Of a DNA stretch of 37,427 bases, positions 8,202 to 15,850 are shown piece after piece; the stretch's first letter is position 1, and each line of letters opens with the position of its first letter. A model generated the notes under the pieces. That model had not been told where the DNA came from. It saw only the letters and a list, made by a program, of their open reading frames with translations, and did no database searches. The position numbers and the translations under genes are program-made. This stretch comes from Verrucomicrobiales bacterium (GTDB taxonomy: Bacteria > Verrucomicrobiota > Verrucomicrobiia > Verrucomicrobiales > V1-33), in NCBI GenBank assembly GCA_018003315.1, contig JAGNEJ010000044.1, positions 1 through 37,427 on the forward strand, given 5' to 3'.

Positions 8202-9542
8202 TCAAAGTTTGGTGGGATCCACCGATTTGTGTTTTCCGTTGAAACGGGAGGCCACCTTTTTCATGAAGGATTCGGCTTCAGGATTGACCGATATCGTATT
8301 CACGACGGCACGCTTTCCCTTGAGGAATTTCGACTCCTGATCGCTCATGAATTTGATCAATTCATTGGTTTCCAGTTTTTTGGCATTGCGCTGGGTGCCG
8401 GGTTCCCCATCGGAAAGCAGAAAGACGGTGGTGGCCTGTCGTTCGAAGGCCAGGCTGAGGCCGAGGTCCATCCGGCTGCCGCCGCCGGTGCCTTCCAGGC
8501 CCTTCACCTGCGAGGGTTTGAAGCCTTGGTAGGAAATGCCCTGGGGATCCTTGCCGGCGTCTCCGAAGGCTTCCGTTCTGGAGCGCTGTCCACTGTAATA
8601 AAAGCGGAAGAAATTGATCGCCTCCTTTTTGTTTTCAGCGGTGGCAAAGACGCTGGTGGGCTTGAAAACATCGGCATACTGGGAAAAGCAGATGAGGTTG
8701 AACTGGGTGGACGTCGTCATGCCGTTGATGGACTTTTCCATCTCCCGGCGAATGGCGGCGATCCCCTCCGGCTTGCAGTTCGAGAGCATGGAACTGGAGG
8801 TGTCGATCACGAACATGATGTTGGAGCCGGTGCTGTCGAGGCCGAGGAATTTTCCCGCAAAACCCGCGCCGCTGCCAGGTCCCCAGCCGCTGCCGCGCCC
8901 CGTGCCGCGGCCCGTGCCGATGCCGCCACCCACGCCTCCGCCGAGGCCGGAGGACCCGCCGCCGACGACCAGTCCGCTGAGCAGATTCGTCTCTGCCATG
9001 CTGGTCTGCGGGTCCGGCAGGATGACTTCCGAGGAAGCCACGGAGGAGGTAATGCGCGCCTTTGGCTGAGCCATGACCACCTGGCGCTGGCGGGATTTTT
9101 GCAGCGATTTCGTGGCCCCGTTGCTGCCTCCGCCCCCGCCGGGCAGAAAGTCCACCTGTTCCTCCTGTTTCGTCTGCATCGTGAAGGTGATGAGGAACAG
9201 GGCAATCAAAATGAACGCGAGGTGAATGCCCAGGCTCAGCATCAGCGAGCCGGCCCCGATTTTTCGCAGATAGGCAACCAACGGCGAATCCTTCTGCGGC
9301 GCTGCCGTTTGAAACTCCATGCCCGGCTCCATCATGCCGTGGGCTGCCGCCGCGGCATGGGGAGGCGGCGACCCTGGGGGACGCCGTCCTGGTGCCCGCG
9401 GCACGTTCATTTCCCCCGGTGCCACCAGCATGCTTGGATCCACCAACTGGGTGACCTGCACTTCGACAGGGTCCGGCGACGGGTGGGCGGACGGATGTCC
9501 GCCGGGTGCCGGTGGAAAAGAGGATGGCGGAGGTTGGTTCAT
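8202..9542 (-). CDS. membrane-anchored von Willebrand factor A domain protein
   Basis: A 446-residue protein starting at ATG 9542 (MNQPPPSSFPPAPGG). A Pro-rich cytoplasmic N-terminus of about 95 residues leads to a single membrane helix (SLMLSLGIHLAFILIALFLI), a Gly-rich linker (around GLGGGVGGGIGTGRG), and a C-terminal von Willebrand A domain. The metal-binding MIDAS motif is DTSSSM, with later supporting parts around SRMDLGLSLAF and LLSDGEPGT. The layout resembles TolR/TonB-like anchored proteins, with the vWA domain in the periplasm binding a partner. It is convergent with cstA. An in-frame ATG 15 codons upstream is less likely. Confidence 0.75.
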   Translation of the reverse strand: MNQPPPSSFPPAPGGHPSAHPSPDPVEVQVTQLVDPSMLVAPGEMNVPRAPGRRPPGSPPPHAAAAAHGMMEPGMEFQTAAPQKDSPLVAYLRKIGAGSLMLSLGIHLAFILIALFLITFTMQTKQEEQVDFLPGGGGGSNGATKSLQKSRQRQVVMAQPKARITSSVASSEVILPDPQTSMAETNLLSGLVVGGGSSGLGGGVGGGIGTGRGTGRGSGWGPGSGAGFAGKFLGLDSTGSNIMFVIDTSSSMLSNCKPEGIAAIRREMEKSINGMTTSTQFNLICFSQYADVFKPTSVFATAENKKEAINFFRFYYSGQRSRTEAFGDAGKDPQGISYQGFKPSQVKGLEGTGGGSRMDLGLSLAFERQATTVFLLSDGEPGTQRNAKKLETNELIKFMSDQESKFLKGKRAVVNTISVNPEAESFMKKVASRFNGKHKSVDPTKL

Positions 9543-9647
9543 GGCGGAAACGACCGGAATGATAGTTTTTGTGCCCACCCCCGGCAAAGGATTTTTCTTT
9601 TGCCTCCGCTGCCCGCAGTGCCATTTCTCTGCCCTGCGGAGGGAGCC

Positions 9648-10706
9648 TCACTCTGCGAACAAGGACAGCAGGTCGGTGATTGACGGCGGCTGTGTCCAGT
9701 TCACGCCGCGGAGCTTTTTGCGGGTGTTGTCGGACATGGGCAGCCGCCACTGGTCAACAAAAACCGGGGAAAGGTCGCGCTGGGCTGCGGTGCTGGCCGC
9801 TAGAAACCATTGGCGGCATTGCCGCAGCGGACCGTCTTCCGCGGTTTTCGGGACTTCAGGACTGCGGGCGAGGGCGGCAAAGAACCGACGCACCCAGTCG
9901 TTGCCGCCACAATCACGGCGCAGGCGCAGCATGGCGGATGCGTAGGTGCAGGGCTGATCAGAAGGGTGAATCAGCTTGCCGGAGGCATCGTGGATCCGGT
10001 GGGCTTTTTCGCCGCTGGCTGCGGAGTTGGTAAACAGTTCCAGGAAGCTCAAGCCGCTGCCGTGGAAGAATGTTTCCTGATGTTCGATCGCGCGCCGTGT
10101 TTTTTGGTCTTCATCCGTGCAGCGCAGCGCATCCATGCAGACATAGCGCATGAAGACGGCGAAACCCGTAATGAAGCAGGAATGCCGTTCACCAAACGTG
10201 TAGAAATTCCGCCCCATCTCATAGAAAACATAGTGCGGCATGGCCTCCGGCTGCGCCAGCAGCCGCGGATAATCGTGACTGTGAAACAGCGCCAGTTCGA
10301 TGCCCGTGCTGCCGATGTAACCGCACCCGGCACCGCAGGTGAAGGAGGGTCCAGGGACCGCGGCGATGACCGGAAGTTTCTGCCAGACTTTGAAGGACTT
10401 CGGCTGTGCGCCGGTGAGGTCGCGATACAAGGCCCAGCCGCGATCCAAGCGCTGCACCCAGACCGCAAGCCGCTCCGCATCGTAACTGCCAGGCTGCACG
10501 AGGAACACCACCTCCCGGCCCGGCCAAACTTCCATGCGCGCATCCACGCCGGACTTTTTCCAGGTTTCGGGCTGAAATGCCAGCGGCAGGTAGTCCACCA
10601 CCTGCCGTGGTGTGGCGGATGCTGGCTGTTCTTCCGCCGCTGCAGGAAAAGGAAACAGCATCAGGGAAAACACGCAGGCGAAGCGAAGGCGGATTACGGA
10701 AAGCAT
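9648..10706 (-). CDS. secreted protein of unknown function
   Basis: A 352-residue protein with a clear signal peptide (MLSVIRLRFACVFSLMLFPFPAAA), so probably periplasmic or outer-membrane linked. The middle segment HYVFYEMGRNFYTFGERHS is placed like the HExxH zinc motif of M60-type metallopeptidases, but the expected His is replaced by Phe, so activity is doubtful. There are several Cys residues (SFTCGAGCGYIGS, RYVCMDALRC) that could form disulfides. I do not recognise the family with confidence. It is transcribed away from queA, with a 134-base gap that must carry both promoters. Confidence 0.6.
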   Translation of the reverse strand: MLSVIRLRFACVFSLMLFPFPAAAEEQPASATPRQVVDYLPLAFQPETWKKSGVDARMEVWPGREVVFLVQPGSYDAERLAVWVQRLDRGWALYRDLTGAQPKSFKVWQKLPVIAAVPGPSFTCGAGCGYIGSTGIELALFHSHDYPRLLAQPEAMPHYVFYEMGRNFYTFGERHSCFITGFAVFMRYVCMDALRCTDEDQKTRRAIEHQETFFHGSGLSFLELFTNSAASGEKAHRIHDASGKLIHPSDQPCTYASAMLRLRRDCGGNDWVRRFFAALARSPEVPKTAEDGPLRQCRQWFLAASTAAQRDLSPVFVDQWRLPMSDNTRKKLRGVNWTQPPSITDLLSLFAE

Positions 10707-10840
10707 GAACGACGATATGGCAGATGGCGCGAACAGGACAATGCGTTTTCTGCCGCCAATGATTTGGTGTTGCGGCGGGATTGACTTTCGGACCCAGAAC
10801 GGCTGGACAGATGCATTTCCCGGAGCAATGGGAACCAGTC

Positions 10841-11830
10841 ATGTCCACCGACCTGCTGACCGCAGATTTTGACTATCATTTGCCAGAGGAACTCATCGCC
10901 AGCCGCCCTCTGGAGCGGCGGGATGCGTCGCGCATGATGGTGGTGCGGCGCGACGGCGGCAGCGTGGAGCACCGCCGGTTTTGTGATTTTCCGGACCTGG
11001 CCCGCGGCTTCCTAACGGTTTTGAATGACACGCGGGTGGCCCGGGCGCGGTTTTTTTCCAATGATGGACGCACCGAACTCCTGCGGCTGGCGGAGGTGGA
11101 ACCGCTGCTCTGGCACTGCCTGGCCAAGCCGGGAAAACGGTTGAAGCCGGGCACGGCCGTGCAGATTGGTGCGTCCATCGGGGTGGTGGAAAGCGTCCGT
11201 GCGGACGGCTCGCGGATGATCCGCTTCGATTCCGCGGTGGATGCGCAGCAGCACGGGCACCTGGCGCTTCCTCACTACATGAACCGCGGTGATGACGCCG
11301 CCGATGCCGAGCGCTACCAGACGGTGTTTGCCAATGCTGCACGGGAAAAGGCCATCGCCGCGCCGACGGCCGGTCTGCACTTTACGCCGGAAATTCTTGC
11401 AGGGGTGGAGCACGTTTGCGTGACGCTGCACGTCGGGGTGGGAACCTTCCAACCGGTGCGGGAGGAACGGATCGCCAATCATGTCATGCATGGCGAGGAA
11501 TACCTGATTTCTCCGTCCGCGGCGGCTGCGGTGAACCGCGCACAAAACCTGCTGGCGGTGGGGACCACGGTGACCCGGGTGCTGGAACACCAGTTTCGCC
11601 AACACGGTCAGGCCCTGGCCGGGGAGGGGCGCACCGACATTTTCATCTTTCCCGGATTTGCCTTCCGCCGGGTGAATGCCCTCCTGACAAATTTTCACCT
11701 GCCGAAGTCCACGCTGTTCATGCTGGTCTGCGCCTTTGGCGGAATGGATTTGATGCGTCGGGCGTATGCGGAGGCGGTGGCGCAGGGGTACCGGTTTTAC
11801 AGTTACGGCGACTGCATGCTCCTTCTGTGA
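10841..11830 (+). CDS. queA: S-adenosylmethionine:tRNA ribosyltransferase-isomerase
   Basis: QueA transfers and isomerises the ribosyl group of S-adenosylmethionine onto preQ1-tRNA to make epoxyqueuosine at the wobble base of GUN anticodons. This 329-residue protein carries the family signatures FDYHLPEELIASRPLERRDASRM, VLNDTRV, AAPTAGLHFT, LHVGVGTFQPV, HGEEY and TNFHLPKSTLFMLVCAFGG in order. I chose ATG 10841 because MSTDLLTADFDYHLP aligns with the family start; an in-frame ATG at 10811 adds ten atypical residues. It is followed 58 bases later by the fused HldE2/PurN gene on the same strand. Confidence 0.95.
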   Translation: MSTDLLTADFDYHLPEELIASRPLERRDASRMMVVRRDGGSVEHRRFCDFPDLARGFLTVLNDTRVARARFFSNDGRTELLRLAEVEPLLWHCLAKPGKRLKPGTAVQIGASIGVVESVRADGSRMIRFDSAVDAQQHGHLALPHYMNRGDDAADAERYQTVFANAAREKAIAAPTAGLHFTPEILAGVEHVCVTLHVGVGTFQPVREERIANHVMHGEEYLISPSAAAAVNRAQNLLAVGTTVTRVLEHQFRQHGQALAGEGRTDIFIFPGFAFRRVNALLTNFHLPKSTLFMLVCAFGGMDLMRRAYAEAVAQGYRFYSYGDCMLLL

Positions 11831-11888
11831 GCCAGCCCCTGCGGCGGCGGTTGCCCCCGCGCCGGTTCTGCGCTATGGCCGCGGTTCC

Positions 11889-12989
11889 ATGCATCTCAAG
11901 AAATCCACCGCCCCCATCCCTGCAGAAGCCGCGGCGCTGTTGCGCGATGCTCTGGAACATTCCGGGAAACGGCTGGTCTTTACCAGCGGCTGCTTCGACA
12001 TTTTGCACGCCGGGCATGTGCGGTATCTGCGTCAGGCCCGGGCTTTGGGGGATGCGCTGCTGGTGGCGGTGAATTCGGACTCGTCCGTGCGTTCCCTCAA
12101 GGGTCCGCAACGACCGGTCAATGCACAGGATGACCGCGCCGAGGTGCTGCTGGGGCTGGAAAGCGTCGATGCCGTGGTGGTGTTTGAGGATCTGCGCACG
12201 ACGAGGCTGATCCGCGCCGTCCGTCCTCACGTCTTCGCGAAGGGTGGCGACTACACGATCGATTCCCTGAATCCGGAAGAACGCGCCGCCTTGGAACAGG
12301 TGGGGGCGGTCATTCACATTCTGCCGGAGGTGAAAGGGAAATCGACCACGGCGACGCTGGAGCGGATGCAGGCAGGAAGCTCCCGGAAACTGCGCCTGGG
12401 AATTGTGGGCAGCGGCGCGGGTACGAACTATCAGGCCATTGCCGATGCGATTGCCGCGGGCACGCTGGATGCCGAGGTGGCGCTGGTGGTTTCCGACCGC
12501 AAGGACAGTCTCATTTTGCAGCGTGCCAAGGCAGCGGGGCATCCGGTCCGCCACATTGATCCCGGCCCACACCGCAGCCTGTTTCCCTCCGCTGCCCAAC
12601 AGGAGCTTTGCGAGCACCTGCTGGCGGCGCGGGTGGATTTGGTGGTGCTGGCGGGGTTCATGCGAGTGGTGAAGGAACCGCTGCTCAGTGCGTTCGCCGG
12701 ACGCATCATCAATCTTCACCCCTCCCTGCTGCCCGCCCATCGCGGGCTCAATGCGGTCGCTTCGGCGCTGGCTGCCGGGGACAGAAACGCCGGGTGCACC
12801 GTGCATTATGTCGATGCCGGGGTGGATACCGGTGAGATCATCGCCCAGGCGACCGTGCCGATTCAGCCTGGCGATACCGAATCCACGCTGGCGCAGCGCA
12901 TTCACGAGGCGGAACACCGGTTGCTGCCGCTGGTCATCCGCCAGTTTGCGGCGCGAACCACCCAGGATGCGGCGGAATGCGGCGCGTGA
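11889..12989 (+). CDS. fusion of HldE2-like nucleotidyltransferase and phosphoribosylglycinamide formyltransferase (PurN)
   Basis: This is one 366-residue protein made of two enzymes. Residues about 1-160 resemble the HldE C-terminal (RfaE2) cytidylyltransferase-like fold, which attaches a nucleotide to heptose phosphate: GCFDILHAGHVRYLRQAR, VNSDSSVRSLKG, FAKGGDY and KGKSTT. Residues about 168-355 are PurN, which formylates glycinamide ribonucleotide in purine synthesis: LRLGIVGSGAGTNYQAI, the catalytic Asn-His in INLHPSLLPAHRG, and the catalytic Asp in GCTVHYVDAGVDTGEII. There is no stop or frameshift between them. ATG 11889 is chosen because MHLKKSTAPIPAEAAALL leads into the domain. The gene ends 9 bases from convergent lpxA. 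Confidence 0.88.
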   Translation: MHLKKSTAPIPAEAAALLRDALEHSGKRLVFTSGCFDILHAGHVRYLRQARALGDALLVAVNSDSSVRSLKGPQRPVNAQDDRAEVLLGLESVDAVVVFEDLRTTRLIRAVRPHVFAKGGDYTIDSLNPEERAALEQVGAVIHILPEVKGKSTTATLERMQAGSSRKLRLGIVGSGAGTNYQAIADAIAAGTLDAEVALVVSDRKDSLILQRAKAAGHPVRHIDPGPHRSLFPSAAQQELCEHLLAARVDLVVLAGFMRVVKEPLLSAFAGRIINLHPSLLPAHRGLNAVASALAAGDRNAGCTVHYVDAGVDTGEIIAQATVPIQPGDTESTLAQRIHEAEHRLLPLVIRQFAARTTQDAAECGA

Positions 12990-12998
12990 TTCGATTTG

Positions 12999-13781
12999 TC
13001 AGGGTGCCAGCGGACACACGCCCTTGGCGCTTCCGGCCTCGACAAAGGCAATCAATGTTTCCGCCTCCGGTCTCCATGGCTGCTGCCGTGCTTCGGCGAG
13101 CGCCTGGGGAAAATTTTTTCCGCTGCGAAACAGCAGATCGAAGGCTGATTTGATTTCCTGTCGCGTGGCGGCATCGAACCCGGCGCGGCGCAGCCCGACG
13201 GTGTTCAGTCCATGGATGAGATTGATGCCGCTGCCGATCACGTAGGGTGCGACATCCTTGCTGAAGCCCGCATTGCCCTGAATCATCGCAAAATCCCCGA
13301 TGCGGATGAACTGGTGATAGACACTGCCGCCTCCCAGAAACGCCCGGTTGCCCAGCCGAACATGTCCGGCCAGCAGCACGGCATTGGCCAGCACGTTATG
13401 GCTGCCAATTTCGGCGTCGTGCCCGACATGGCTGCCGGCCATGAAGAAATTGTGATCGCCAATGCGGGTGGCCTGACCTTCGAGCAGGCTCCGGTGCACG
13501 GTTACATGCTCACGAAACCGGTTGTGGTTGCCAATGCAGACTCCGCTGGCAATGCGCGGGTCGAAGGCCAGCGACTGGGGATCGCCCCCCAACACGGCGC
13601 CGTGTCCGACGCGGCAGTTTTCCCCCAGGGTGACGCCGCGCAGAACCTGCGCATGGCCATCGATGACCGTCCCCCGCCCGATCACCGTTCCGGCTTCGAT
13701 GATGGCATAGGGCCCGACCGCGACATCGGCATCAAGCTGTGCCGCCGAATCGATGAGGGCCGTGGGATGGTGCTGGGTCAT
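12999..13781 (-). CDS. lpxA: acyl-ACP--UDP-N-acetylglucosamine O-acyltransferase
   Basis: LpxA starts lipid A synthesis by adding a hydroxyacyl chain to UDP-GlcNAc in the cytoplasm. The 260-residue length matches E. coli LpxA (262). Hexapeptide repeats of the left-handed beta helix fill the first 190 residues, the catalytic His lies in FMAGSHVGHDAEIG, and the C-terminal helical part (YVIGSGINLIHGLNTVGLRRAGF) is the usual trimer/ACP-binding segment. Start ATG 13781 (MTQHHPTALID) fits the family. It is separate from the usual lpxD-fabZ-lpxB cluster. It shows that the organism makes LPS. Confidence 0.95.
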   Translation of the reverse strand: MTQHHPTALIDSAAQLDADVAVGPYAIIEAGTVIGRGTVIDGHAQVLRGVTLGENCRVGHGAVLGGDPQSLAFDPRIASGVCIGNHNRFREHVTVHRSLLEGQATRIGDHNFFMAGSHVGHDAEIGSHNVLANAVLLAGHVRLGNRAFLGGGSVYHQFIRIGDFAMIQGNAGFSKDVAPYVIGSGINLIHGLNTVGLRRAGFDAATRQEIKSAFDLLFRSGKNFPQALAEARQQPWRPEAETLIAFVEAGSAKGVCPLAP

Positions 13782-13817
13782 GGAAATCAGCGTGGGTGCC
13801 ACAGACAGAGTCCGCTG

Positions 13818-14861
13818 TCATCTGGAAATCGGGGCGGCAGTGGGGGAACTCTGTTTTCGCAGCGCTCCGCCACTGACAAAGAGCATCGCCGCCGCGGCCA
13901 GTTCGAGGTATCCATGGAACAGCGCCAGGCGCAGGTAGCCATTGCGTGCCCGGGCCAGGTCCACCACCGCCCATACGGCCACTCCTGCGGCAAACAGTGC
14001 GGCCACGGTCAGGATGGTCCCACCCATGTCCACACGCAGCGCCCGGAAGCTGGCCGCAAACGTCCGCGGTGATTTCTGGGGACGGTCGTCCTCCGGGATG
14101 AGGCGCAGCCACACGCCGTAATGCACCGCTTGGGCAAAGGCAAACAGCAGCACCAGGCGCAGTGCCCATGGAGATTCCAACCCCGGAGCCATGGCCGCAG
14201 CATGACCTTCAAACGGCAACGCCGCCGGTGCCCAACCCAGTGAGATTTCTGGCGGAGCCACCAATCCGGTGAACAGCAGGATGGAGCAACCGAGGAACAG
14301 CAAGGGCACCGTGGCCGTCAGCCAGCCGACACGGGGCCGCCACAGCCACCAGAGCAGAACGGCAATGAAATTGTGGAGGTGGGCAAAGACCAACTGCGCC
14401 AGGTTTCCCGCGGCAACGACTGCTGCGAATAGGCTCGCCAGACCCAGCGTAGCCAGGCATTTGCGCGCCGCGGTTCCCGTTGCCAGCAGCGCGGCGGCCA
14501 GTGCCGCCAGCAGTCCGAAATACATGGGGAAAAAGCCCGTGCCGGCGATGACCAGCGGGATGCCCACCGGTCCCCAGAGTCGTTTTTGCCGGTGCAGACC
14601 CGGTCGGAAAACCAGATAGCGCAGGTCGGACACCAGGTGCGGAATGCCCCAGAGGATCGGCCCCAGCGCGAGCAGCCAGAACGGGGCCGCGATGGTCGTC
14701 AGCAGGGAAAGGGCGACCACGGTGCAGCCAAATGCCGCGACCCGCAGGGAGCGATTCCGAATGAACGGACGGGCCACCGGTCCGAGTGTTTTGAGCGCTG
14801 CGCGCCGCACCGCATCCAGCGGGCGGAACAGGGATTCAACAGACCGGTGGGCGGCAGACAT
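13818..14861 (-). CDS. polytopic membrane protein of unknown function
   Basis: A 347-residue protein with about nine hydrophobic helices, starting at ATG 14861 (MSAAHRSVESLFRPLDAVRR). Conserved-looking His residues lie at helix ends: WGIPHLVSDLRYLVFRPG, FAHLHNFIAVLLWWLWRP, AVHYGVWLRLIPEDDRP and FHGYLELA. The pattern recalls membrane-bound iron oxygenases such as the Brp/Blh family, but the resemblance is only in layout and I do not claim an enzyme. It lies upstream of lpxA on the same strand with a 36-base gap, so the two may be co-transcribed. Confidence 0.6.
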   Translation of the reverse strand: MSAAHRSVESLFRPLDAVRRAALKTLGPVARPFIRNRSLRVAAFGCTVVALSLLTTIAAPFWLLALGPILWGIPHLVSDLRYLVFRPGLHRQKRLWGPVGIPLVIAGTGFFPMYFGLLAALAAALLATGTAARKCLATLGLASLFAAVVAAGNLAQLVFAHLHNFIAVLLWWLWRPRVGWLTATVPLLFLGCSILLFTGLVAPPEISLGWAPAALPFEGHAAAMAPGLESPWALRLVLLFAFAQAVHYGVWLRLIPEDDRPQKSPRTFAASFRALRVDMGGTILTVAALFAAGVAVWAVVDLARARNGYLRLALFHGYLELAAAAMLFVSGGALRKQSSPTAAPISR

Positions 14862-14889
14862 TGGCGCAATGTAAGCATCGCTAAAGTGA

Positions 14890-14917
14890 TTGACAACCCG
14901 CCTCGCACCCCTAAGTT
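14890..14917 (+). promoter_or_regulatory. putative sigma-70 promoter of tRNA-Arg
   Basis: TTGACA (14890-14895) is followed 16 bases later by TAAGTT (14912-14917), 21 bases before the mature tRNA 5' end. The -35 is perfect and the -10 is weak. A copy of the first nine tRNA bases, GCACCCCTA, also occurs at 14905-14913. Confidence 0.5.
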
Positions 14918-14938
14918 CCAGCCGCCGCGAAGCACCCT

Positions 14939-15015
14939 GCACCCCTAGCTCAACGGATTAGAGCATCTGACTACGGATCAGAAGGTTTCAGGTTCGAATC
15001 CTGAGGGGTGCGCCA
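14939..15015 (+). tRNA. tRNA-Arg (anticodon ACG)
   Basis: This is a complete 77-base cloverleaf with an encoded CCA. The acceptor GCACCCC pairs with GGGGTGC, the D arm is GCTC/GAGC, the anticodon stem TCTGA/TCAGA encloses loop CTACGGA with anticodon ACG at 14973-14975, and the T arm has the usual TTCGAAT loop. It reads CGN arginine codons after A34 is converted to inosine. Chromosomal housekeeping genes lie to its left and phage genes to its right, so it is the likely integration target of the element. Confidence 0.97.
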
Positions 15016-15082
15016 CTGGGAATCAACGAGTTGTGAAGCGCGAAAAAAGCAGGCGGTTACAAATTCCGGTTACAAATTTGAC
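15016..15082 (+). repeat. tRNA-flanking 12-bp direct repeats, candidate attachment region
   Basis: Right after the tRNA, CGGTTACAAATT occurs twice in tandem (15054-15065 and 15067-15078), 13 bases apart. Short direct repeats next to a tRNA 3' end are typical of integrase arm-binding sites at the end of an integrated element. The matching copy at the other end lies outside the window. Confidence 0.45.
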
Positions 15083-15703
15083 TTATTGAGCTTTCGGATG
15101 CCAACTGCCCGCATATCCTGGGTCCACCCACGCCAACGGATTATTCCTGTCGCCCGTGCTGAAAAATCTGGTGTAGGCCCGTGCATCGGTGGCCAGGCTG
15201 AGATTCCACGGATGAGCCGCGAGAGCTTCATACCAACATCCTGGGCCGGTAACGCGCCAGACGTTTGGATGTCGCAATAGTCTACGGTCACGGAGTTGAT
15301 GCCGGCAAACGCAAGCAATGAATGGATGGCCGATGTCAGCAAAATACGCCAGTCCGTTGCTCGCGCTTTTCCCGGACACGTTGACGATTACCAGTGAGTC
15401 GTTGGTTTCGAGCCAACACAGGAGATTTTCGATATTGTTCGGAATCACGTCTGTTCCGCAGGCCATCCCCCCTATGTCGCGCAGTGCCCGAGCGAGGATC
15501 AAGTCAGCCCGCATTGCGTGGTGACTACATTCCGCTGAAAATTCCTTGTAGTCAGCCCATCTGGCTTGGGCTCTTTGTTCGTCCCACAAGATTAAATCCC
15601 ACTCTGGCCCGAGGCGGGATTTCCATTTTTCTCGGTTCTCCTTATACTCGGCCGGGAGATTCGACTCGCCTTGAATCCACACCTGATGCAGAATTTTTCT
15701 CAT
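15083..15703 (-). CDS. small glycosyltransferase-like protein (DXD sugar-transferase family)
   Basis: A 206-residue protein starting at ATG 15703. ILHQVWIQGE, the later WDLILWDEQ and the segment MRADLILARALRDIGGMACGTDV follow the pattern of the Gly_transf_sug/OCH1 (GT32-like) family, whose members transfer sugars from nucleotide sugars using a metal-binding DXD. Here DXD reads GTD, so the first Asp is missing. It could modify a phage or host surface glycan, or be inactive. It stands alone on the minus strand between the tRNA-Arg and the CAT tRNA. A 7-bp inverted repeat (15712-15730) lies just upstream of the start and could be its operator. Confidence 0.55.
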   Translation of the reverse strand: MRKILHQVWIQGESNLPAEYKENREKWKSRLGPEWDLILWDEQRAQARWADYKEFSAECSHHAMRADLILARALRDIGGMACGTDVIPNNIENLLCWLETNDSLVIVNVSGKSASNGLAYFADIGHPFIACVCRHQLRDRRLLRHPNVWRVTGPGCWYEALAAHPWNLSLATDARAYTRFFSTGDRNNPLAWVDPGYAGSWHPKAQ

Positions 15704-15733
15704 TCGTAATTCGTCTCTGTTGCAGAGACGCCT

Positions 15734-15761
15734 TGCAAGAACAAACTTCCCTCTTAGAATA
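15734..15761 (+). promoter_or_regulatory. putative promoter of the CAT tRNA
   Basis: TTGCAA (15734-15739) and TAGAAT (15756-15761) are separated by 16 bases, with the -10 ending six bases before the tRNA. This is good spacing for transcription beginning at the mature 5' end. Confidence 0.5.
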
Positions 15762-15766
15762 GCAGC

Positions 15767-15842
15767 GCAGGGTAGCCAAGTCGGTAAGGCGCGAGATTCA
15801 TAACCTCGTCACCGCGGGTTCGAATCCCGCCCCTGCAACCAT
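15767..15842 (+). tRNA. tRNA with anticodon CAT (Met, or lysidine-type Ile)
   Basis: This is a 76-base cloverleaf with encoded CCA. The acceptor CGCAGGG pairs with CCCTGCA except for a C1.A72 mismatch, a mark of bacterial initiator tRNA. However, the anticodon stem (CGAGA/CCTCG) lacks the three consecutive G-C pairs of initiators and has an A.C mismatch next to the loop. The anticodon CAT lies at 15800-15802. The D arm (GCC/GGC) and T arm (GCGGG/CCCGC) are intact. It lies only eight bases before terL, which suggests it is phage-borne. Whether it is charged with Met or Ile cannot be told from sequence alone. Confidence 0.85.
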
Positions 15843-15850
15843 TCGAAGCC

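Noticed and set aside
10049..10543. Alternate-frame minus-strand open frame inside the secreted protein gene
   Set aside because: The 352-residue frame has a signal peptide and coherent protein; the alternate is Arg/Ser-rich and lacks features.
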